A stretch of 64,000 nucleotides of DNA from Hymenobacter gelipurpurascens (GTDB lineage Bacteria > Bacteroidota > Bacteroidia > Cytophagales > Hymenobacteraceae). The translations under genes and the position numbers were made by a program. Below are positions 59,686 to 64,000 of the stretch, piece by piece. The stretch spans positions 186,001 to 250,000 of the forward strand of contig NZ_FYEW01000003.1 of NCBI RefSeq assembly GCF_900187375.1, in the 5' to 3' direction. The notes beneath the pieces are model-generated. The model saw only the letters and a program-made list of their open reading frames with translations, had not been told where the DNA came from and searched no databases. The first letter of the stretch is position 1; each line of letters opens with the position of its first letter.

Positions 59686-60174
59686 ATGTCTACTCTGTCT
59701 ATCCGCCGTGGCCGCGAGGCCGATTTGCCCCAGGTCTTAGCCCTGATTCAGGAACTGGCCGTGTATGAGCGCGCCCCTGATGAAGTCACGAATACGCTGG
59801 AAGATATGCAACGTGACGGGTTCGGGCCGGACGCCATCTTTAAATTCTTCGTGGCAGAGCAGGAGGGCAAAATACAGGGCATTGCGCTGTACTACACGGC
59901 TTATTCTACTTGGAAAGGCCGCATGCTGTACCTCGAAGACTTAGTAGTGACGGAGAAGCTGCGCGGCACCGGCATCGGCAAGCGCCTGTTCGATGCCGTG
60001 GTGGCCGAAGCCCGCCACACCGGGGCGCACCGCATGAAGTGGCAGGTGCTGGAGTGGAATGAGCCCGCCATCGGCTTCTACAAGAAAATCGGCGCCAACC
60101 TCGACCCCGAATGGCACAACGGTAACCTCACCGCCGAGCAGCTACTGGCCTACAAATGTGAAGTGGTGAAATAG
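59686..60174 (+). CDS. GNAT family N-acetyltransferase
   Basis: The product has 162 residues from the ATG at 59686. The GNAT core is clear: LSIRRGREADLPQVLALIQELAVYERAP at the start, FFVAEQEGKIQGIALYY (strand pair), LYLEDLVVTEKLRGTGIGKRLFDAVVAEA with the acetyl-CoA-binding R-G-x-G-I-G loop, and WNEPAIGFYKKIGA at the C-terminus. The close match to spermidine/thialysine-type N-acetyltransferases suggests a small amine substrate, but that is inference. Confidence 0.9.
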   Translation: MSTLSIRRGREADLPQVLALIQELAVYERAPDEVTNTLEDMQRDGFGPDAIFKFFVAEQEGKIQGIALYYTAYSTWKGRMLYLEDLVVTEKLRGTGIGKRLFDAVVAEARHTGAHRMKWQVLEWNEPAIGFYKKIGANLDPEWHNGNLTAEQLLAYKCEVVK

Positions 60175-60192
60175 GGATTTAGTGAAATGGTG

Positions 60193-60276
60193 AAGTTGAT
60201 GTTTTAGTGGCCTAGAACGTGTCATTGCGAGCGGAGCGAAGCAATGACACGTTCTAGGCCACTAAAACATCAACTT
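60193..60276. repeat. Perfect 36-bp inverted repeat with 12-base loop
   Basis: Arms at 60193-60228 and 60241-60276 are exact reverse complements over 36 bases. The loop GAGCGGAGCGAA holds the GAGCGGAGC core also seen in the dispersed hairpins. It lies between the stop codons of two convergent genes, so it may serve as a bidirectional terminator; no U-tract is present. Confidence 0.9.
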
Positions 60277-60282
60277 TACCGC

Positions 60283-60585
60283 CTAGGCCACTACTTCCAG
60301 CATCGTGCGGAAAGAGGCGTAGCGGCCGCCAAAGTGTTTCTCTATCTCGTCGCGGAGGGCGGGGGCGGCGAGGCGCTGGTACTCTTCCAGTTGCTCCAGG
60401 CTCACGCAGTAGTATTGGGCAGCGTAGGTAATGCCATCGTCTTCTTCGTTGAGGAGACGGCAGAGTTGGCTTTTGAGGAAAAAGCCGGTTTCCATCACCT
60501 CAGGCATATGCGTATCGCGCATGTAGGCCACCCACTGATCGGCAATTTCGGGGTCGAGGCTGGTGGTGACGTTGTAGAGAATCAT
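60283..60585 (-). CDS. DUF4286 family protein
   Basis: The product has 100 residues from the ATG at 60585; the frame to 60675 adds an unconserved start. The sequence opens MILYNVTTSLDPEIADQWVAYMRDTHMPEVMETGFF and ends with HFGGRYASFRTMLEVV, both typical of DUF4286, a ferredoxin-like alpha/beta barrel family of Bacteroidota with no known activity. It contains three Cys in the middle part. Its stop is seven bases from the 36-bp inverted repeat. Confidence 0.88.
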   Translation of the reverse strand: MILYNVTTSLDPEIADQWVAYMRDTHMPEVMETGFFLKSQLCRLLNEEDDGITYAAQYYCVSLEQLEEYQRLAAPALRDEIEKHFGGRYASFRTMLEVVA

Positions 60586-60717
60586 GGGGCAAAGGGTAAG
60601 TGACGACGGGCATTGTCGCCAGTAAACGCAGTAGTAGTGCGTAGAAGCACTTTTCAGGGAACAAAGTTCGGGCATCGGCCCGCCATTTTCGCTACTTCTG
60701 CTCGTGGAGTTTCAGGA

Positions 60718-61167
60718 TCAAACCCGCATGGGGTCGAAGTGAAAGTCTTGTATACGGCTCTGAATATCCTTGGGAGAAAGCTTTTCCCGAATAGCGGATT
60801 GCACCAAGCCCGGCAGTTCGGCGTCGCCGGCAAAGCGCAACGACAGCAATTGGCTAAGCGAAAGTTGCTCTTCCAGGGGGCGCAGACTCTGGCCTGTAAT
60901 CTCAAAATAGCGCTGACGCACTTCCAGCCGAATAATGCGGTCCTGGAGCGTGAGGGCGTAGTGCTGGCGCAGCATCAGCAGCACCCCAAAGCTCACCACG
61001 GCCAAGGCCATCAGGGTAAACCACAGCCTGGATTCTTCGGTGTCGTCGCCGGCCACGGCCAAGTAACGCCGGATGCCGTAGCCCGAGAGGATGAGCAAGG
61101 CCGGCAGCAGCACGAAATGGTGCCACGGATACAGCATAGGTGTGTTTTTGGTTGGCTGGTTGGCCAT
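60718..61167 (-). CDS. DUF6526 family membrane protein
   Basis: The product has 149 residues with two membrane helices (about 16-35 and 48-68) and a cytoplasmic C-terminal half. DUF6526 features: HHFVLLPALLIL near the start, TLQDRIIRLEVRQRYFEITG just after the second helix, and LSPKDIQSRIQDFHFDPMRV at the end. No function is known. The gene is followed on the same strand by DUF4286 about 130 bases downstream. Confidence 0.8.
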   Translation of the reverse strand: MANQPTKNTPMLYPWHHFVLLPALLILSGYGIRRYLAVAGDDTEESRLWFTLMALAVVSFGVLLMLRQHYALTLQDRIIRLEVRQRYFEITGQSLRPLEEQLSLSQLLSLRFAGDAELPGLVQSAIREKLSPKDIQSRIQDFHFDPMRV

Positions 61168-61207
61168 AGGGCAGCGGTTGAAAAGTGAAACAGGTTGGGG
61201 AGTTACG

Positions 61208-61236
61208 AAAAAACTCCAGCTACAAGCTGGAGTTTT
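61208..61236 (-). terminator. Intrinsic terminator of the coiled-coil protein gene
   Basis: Read leftward: AAAACTCCAGCT, a three-base loop, then AGCTGGAGTTTTTT; the run of six T makes a good leftward terminator. Confidence 0.88.
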
Positions 61237-61266
61237 CGAATTCTAGTAAGTGTAGACCACTTGGGC

Positions 61267-61644
61267 TTACATTTTGCTGGCCTTCTTGGCTTCGCGGGCT
61301 TTCTTCTTTTCCTCACGCATAGCCGTCTTGGCGGCGCTTTCCTGACGGCGCGCTTCTTTAGCTACGTCCTGCTGGCGGCGCAGCTCCAGCTTCTGCTCTT
61401 TCATCTGGCGCTTCTGCTCGCGCATGGCGCTTTTCTGGTCGTTGAGCTGAGCTTTGGTTTGATCTACGCTGCTGCGCGACTGGGCGCTTTGCTGCTTCTG
61501 CGCCTCCAGCGTGGTTTTGGCGTCGGCGGCGCGCTGCTGCTGCATTTGCAGCTTAATTTGGGTAGAGTCAACTACCTGGGCTTGAGCGGTATGGCTGCCG
61601 ATGGCAATAAGTGCGACGGCAGTTATTTTAAAGAAATGTTTCAT
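61267..61644 (-). CDS. Exported coiled-coil protein of unknown function
   Basis: The product has 125 residues. A signal peptide ends AQAQV at about residue 22. The mature part is almost entirely one long charged helix, rich in Gln, Lys, Arg, Ala and Glu (QMQQQRAADAKTTLEAQKQQ through EEKKKAREAKKASKM), a strong coiled-coil pattern. No Cys or membrane segment. Such proteins may be periplasmic spacers or chaperones; nothing here fixes a role. Confidence 0.65.
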   Translation of the reverse strand: MKHFFKITAVALIAIGSHTAQAQVVDSTQIKLQMQQQRAADAKTTLEAQKQQSAQSRSSVDQTKAQLNDQKSAMREQKRQMKEQKLELRRQQDVAKEARRQESAAKTAMREEKKKAREAKKASKM

Positions 61645-61711
61645 AGGGGAAGAGGGAATAACCTCGACCCCTAATACGTTTCCGCATTACATTAGTTTGG
61701 CACCGGAGGCG

Positions 61712-62983
61712 CTATTCCTCCACGTAGTCGAGGTCCTTGCCAAACGTTTCGGGCAGGGTGCTCACGGCCCAGAAAGCAATGAGCAGCGACACGCCACCCA
61801 CCACGGCTCCACTCGCAATCCGGTCGGGGCCTTGCGCCGAGCCGAACGCCAGCGCCACCGCATTGAAGATAGGAACCAGTGCCACCACCGAGCCGCGGGC
61901 AAAGTTGGGAGCCGTGGTGGCCACCGTGGCCCGCAAGTTGGTGCCGAATTGCTCCGCCGCCACCGTAACAAACAAGGCCCAGAACCCCACCGACATGCCC
62001 AGTACAAAGCAAACGGTGTAGAAGGCCGTGGGTGAGGCGCCGCGTAACCCAAACAGATACACGCCCACCATCAGGCCGCAAAAGGCCAGAAACAACTGCA
62101 GCGCCCTGGTTCTGCTACGCATGAGCTGGCTGAGGCTACCGCTGAGAAAGTCGCCGAACACTAGCCCGAAATAGCACCAGAATACTCCTAGGCCTGCCGT
62201 AACGGGGCCCGTGAGGCCGAGCGCTTCGCCAAACTCGGGGGCCAGCGTAATTAGAATGCCTACCACAAACCACAACGGCACCCCAATGAGGAGGCACTTG
62301 AGGTAGCGCGCCAGGCGGGGGCCGTTGGTGAACAGAGCGAAGAAGTTGCCGCGCTCCACCGACGAAGCCTTTTTCACCTGCTCAAACATCCCCGATTCGT
62401 ACACGCCCACGCGCAAAGCCAGCAGCGCTAGGCCTAGGCCACCTCCCACGAAGTAGGCGTTGCGCCACCCGAACCGCTCCCCCACCCAGTAGGCCAGCAT
62501 TGCGCCCGATACGCCTACGGTGGCCACAATCATGGTGCCGTAGCCGCGCTTTTCCTTGGGTAACGTTTCAGATACCAGCGTGATACCGGCGCCCAGTTCG
62601 CCCGCTAGGCCTATGCCCGCAATCAAACGCAGCCAGGCATATTGCTCCATCGTCTGCACGAAGCCGTTGGCAATATTGGCCAGGGAGTAGATAAGAATAG
62701 AGCCAAACAGCACCGAGAGCCGGCCACGCTTATCACCCAGAACGCCCCACAGAATGCCGCCGAGCAGCATGCCACCCATCTGCATATTGATGAGATACAG
62801 CCCCTCGGAGGTAACGGCATCTTTGGCCGTGATGCCCAGATCATTGAGGCTGCGCACCCGCACGATGCTGAACAGAATCAAATCGTAGATATCGACGAAG
62901 TAGCCCAAAGCGGCTACTACCACAATGGCACTGAGCAGACCGGTGGTTTTGGGCGGAATAGTAGGAGGGGAGGCGGTTTTCAT
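61712..62983 (-). CDS. MFS transporter
   Basis: The product has 423 residues with about 12 hydrophobic helices. The signature loop between helices 2 and 3 is GGILWGVLGDKRGRLSVLFGS, and a similar conserved segment with GELGAGITLVSETLPKEKRGYG lies between helices 4 and 5. An early Asp pair in FVDIYDLILFSIV marks the metabolite:H+ symporter group. The substrate cannot be identified; the best guess is an organic acid or sugar. It is not obviously linked to its neighbours. Confidence 0.88.
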   Translation of the reverse strand: MKTASPPTIPPKTTGLLSAIVVVAALGYFVDIYDLILFSIVRVRSLNDLGITAKDAVTSEGLYLINMQMGGMLLGGILWGVLGDKRGRLSVLFGSILIYSLANIANGFVQTMEQYAWLRLIAGIGLAGELGAGITLVSETLPKEKRGYGTMIVATVGVSGAMLAYWVGERFGWRNAYFVGGGLGLALLALRVGVYESGMFEQVKKASSVERGNFFALFTNGPRLARYLKCLLIGVPLWFVVGILITLAPEFGEALGLTGPVTAGLGVFWCYFGLVFGDFLSGSLSQLMRSRTRALQLFLAFCGLMVGVYLFGLRGASPTAFYTVCFVLGMSVGFWALFVTVAAEQFGTNLRATVATTAPNFARGSVVALVPIFNAVALAFGSAQGPDRIASGAVVGGVSLLIAFWAVSTLPETFGKDLDYVEE

Positions 62984-63048
62984 TAAGTAGGAATTGAGAA
63001 CCGCAGATTACGCAATTTTCCTCGGCCTACCAGCCCTCCGTGAGTGGC

Positions 63049-63984
63049 CTAGGCCACTAGCTCCTCGCAGCAGCCATGCGGGCCCATGCCCGGCATATTG
63101 TCCTCGAGCTGCACCGTGGAGTGCCCGATGCCAAACTCGTGCTCCAGATCGTGCTGCAGGGTTTGCAGAAACTTATTGTCGAGGCCGGGCTGGCCGGGGC
63201 GCACGAGGTGGGCCGTAAGGGCGGTGTCGCGGGTGCTGAGAGGCCAGATGTGCAGGTCGTGGACTTGCGTAACGCCGGGGCGCGCCAGCAAAAACTCCCG
63301 GACAGCGGTTACATCAATGCCTTCGGGCACGGCCTGCAGACTGAGCTGCACGGTTTCGCGCAGCAAACCCCAGGAACTCACGCCCACTACGCCCAGAATC
63401 ACGAAGCTGATAACCGGATCGAGCCAGAGCCAGCCCGTAAAGTACACCAGCGCGCCACCCACTACCACGCCCACCGACACGAGCATGTCCGTGAGCATGT
63501 GCAGATATGCCCCACGCACGTTCACGTCGCCCTTTTGTCCGCTCCGGAAAAGCCAGGCCGTAAAGCCGTTGATCAGGATTCCTAGGCCAGCCAGCAGCAT
63601 CACTGCCGAGCCATTTACCGGGGCCGGATGGCGCAAATGGTCAATGGTTTCCCACAGAATAAACCCCAGGGCCAAATAAAGTAGGGCGGCATTTACCAGC
63701 GCCGCCTGTATGGTAATGCCCTTATAGCCATAGGTATATCGCTCCGTAGCGCGGCGGGCGGCTAGCACAGAGGCACCCCAAGCCAGAGCCAGGCTCAACA
63801 CATCAGATAGGTTGTGGCCCGCATCGGAAAGCAGGGCCGCTGAGTTGGCCCATAGGCCACCCGCTGCCTCGCCTGCCACAAAGAGCAGGTTGAGAATGAT
63901 GCCCCATTTGAAGGCCTGGCTGAAATTGCCATCGGCGGGAGGGCCGTGGTGCGCGTGGTCGTGTCCGGAGTGGTCGTGGGGCAT
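63049..63984 (-). CDS. czcD: Cation diffusion facilitator zinc transporter (CzcD type)
   Basis: The product has 311 residues. A His-rich N-terminus (HDHSGHDHAHH) precedes six membrane helices. The zinc-site motifs are present: SDAGHNLSDVLSL in helix 2 and HMLTDMLVSVGV in helix 5, each supplying His and Asp. The cytoplasmic C-domain shows VHDLHIWPLSTRDTALTAHL and HEFGIGHSTVQLE. CDF proteins export Zn2+ or similar ions by proton exchange. The start at 63984 is close to the window edge but complete. Confidence 0.93.
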   Translation of the reverse strand: MPHDHSGHDHAHHGPPADGNFSQAFKWGIILNLLFVAGEAAGGLWANSAALLSDAGHNLSDVLSLALAWGASVLAARRATERYTYGYKGITIQAALVNAALLYLALGFILWETIDHLRHPAPVNGSAVMLLAGLGILINGFTAWLFRSGQKGDVNVRGAYLHMLTDMLVSVGVVVGGALVYFTGWLWLDPVISFVILGVVGVSSWGLLRETVQLSLQAVPEGIDVTAVREFLLARPGVTQVHDLHIWPLSTRDTALTAHLVRPGQPGLDNKFLQTLQHDLEHEFGIGHSTVQLEDNMPGMGPHGCCEELVA

Positions 63985-64000
63985 AGCAGTAAGGTACGCC

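Noticed and set aside
48794..60276. CRISPR array or insertion sequence
   Set aside because: The repeats are single inverted elements rather than regularly spaced direct repeats, and there is no cas gene or transposase.
1..64000. tRNA or rRNA genes
   Set aside because: I looked for T-loop-like GGTTCGAATC patterns and rRNA landmarks by eye and found none. A tRNAscan run would settle this.

Overview
The window reads as a chromosomal segment of a Bacteroidota bacterium, most likely Hymenobacter or a close relative (inference). The signs are GC-rich genes with AT-rich spacers, several secreted proteins ending in a type IX secretion (T9SS) sorting domain, families typical of this phylum (DUF6624, DUF4286, DUF6526, DUF4272, head-GIN adhesin, FadL plus GDSL lipoprotein), TAnnTTTG-like -7 promoter elements lying only a few bases before start codons, and little sign of Shine-Dalgarno sequences. 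The heptamer CTAGGCC and its complement recur throughout. I saw no tRNA, rRNA, CRISPR array, transposase, integrase or phage gene.

1-9.5 kb: a cut-off lipoprotein gene; a BlaI repressor and BlaR1-like M56/TonB receptor pair with a DUF6624 gene and a palindromic operator candidate; a secreted lipase-like hydrolase; a penicillin acylase; an outer-membrane barrel; and an RlpA/SPOR protein. 9.8-21.3 kb: DUF72, two tandem paralogous beta-barrel proteins, a metzincin protease with T9SS tail, a KAS III enzyme, a triple-PA14 T9SS protein, a head-GIN adhesin and an NTF2-like protein. 21.3-33.2 kb: M13 peptidase, ArfB, MgtE, cyanophycinase, FadL with its GDSL lipoprotein, a YpdA-like reductase and DoxX. 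33.2-45.2 kb: DNA polymerase I, a delta-60 repeat T9SS protein, a DnaQ-like exonuclease, DUF1684, a family 2 glycosyltransferase, two TPM proteins with LemA, a sugar nucleotidyltransferase and DUF4272.

45.3-56.7 kb is the most unusual part. Seven collinear genes encode a VWA-like lipoprotein with a MIDAS-like site, a small three-helix membrane protein, a tubulin/FtsZ-like protein, an 1155-residue protein carrying an Hsp70/actin-type ATPase, a bitopic membrane protein with a Pro/Ala-rich linker, a TolQ/ZorA-like channel subunit with a long cytoplasmic tail, and a MotB/ZorB-like OmpA-family subunit. Together they look like an ion-driven envelope motor coupled to both a tubulin-type and an actin-type nucleotide-binding protein. 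Four spacers inside the cluster hold long hairpin repeats of three or more sequence types.

56.8-64 kb returns to ordinary content: an S9 prolyl oligopeptidase, a small lipoprotein, a GNAT acetyltransferase, DUF4286, DUF6526, a coiled-coil exported protein, an MFS transporter and a CDF zinc transporter. A 36-bp perfect inverted repeat separates the convergent acetyltransferase and DUF4286 genes.
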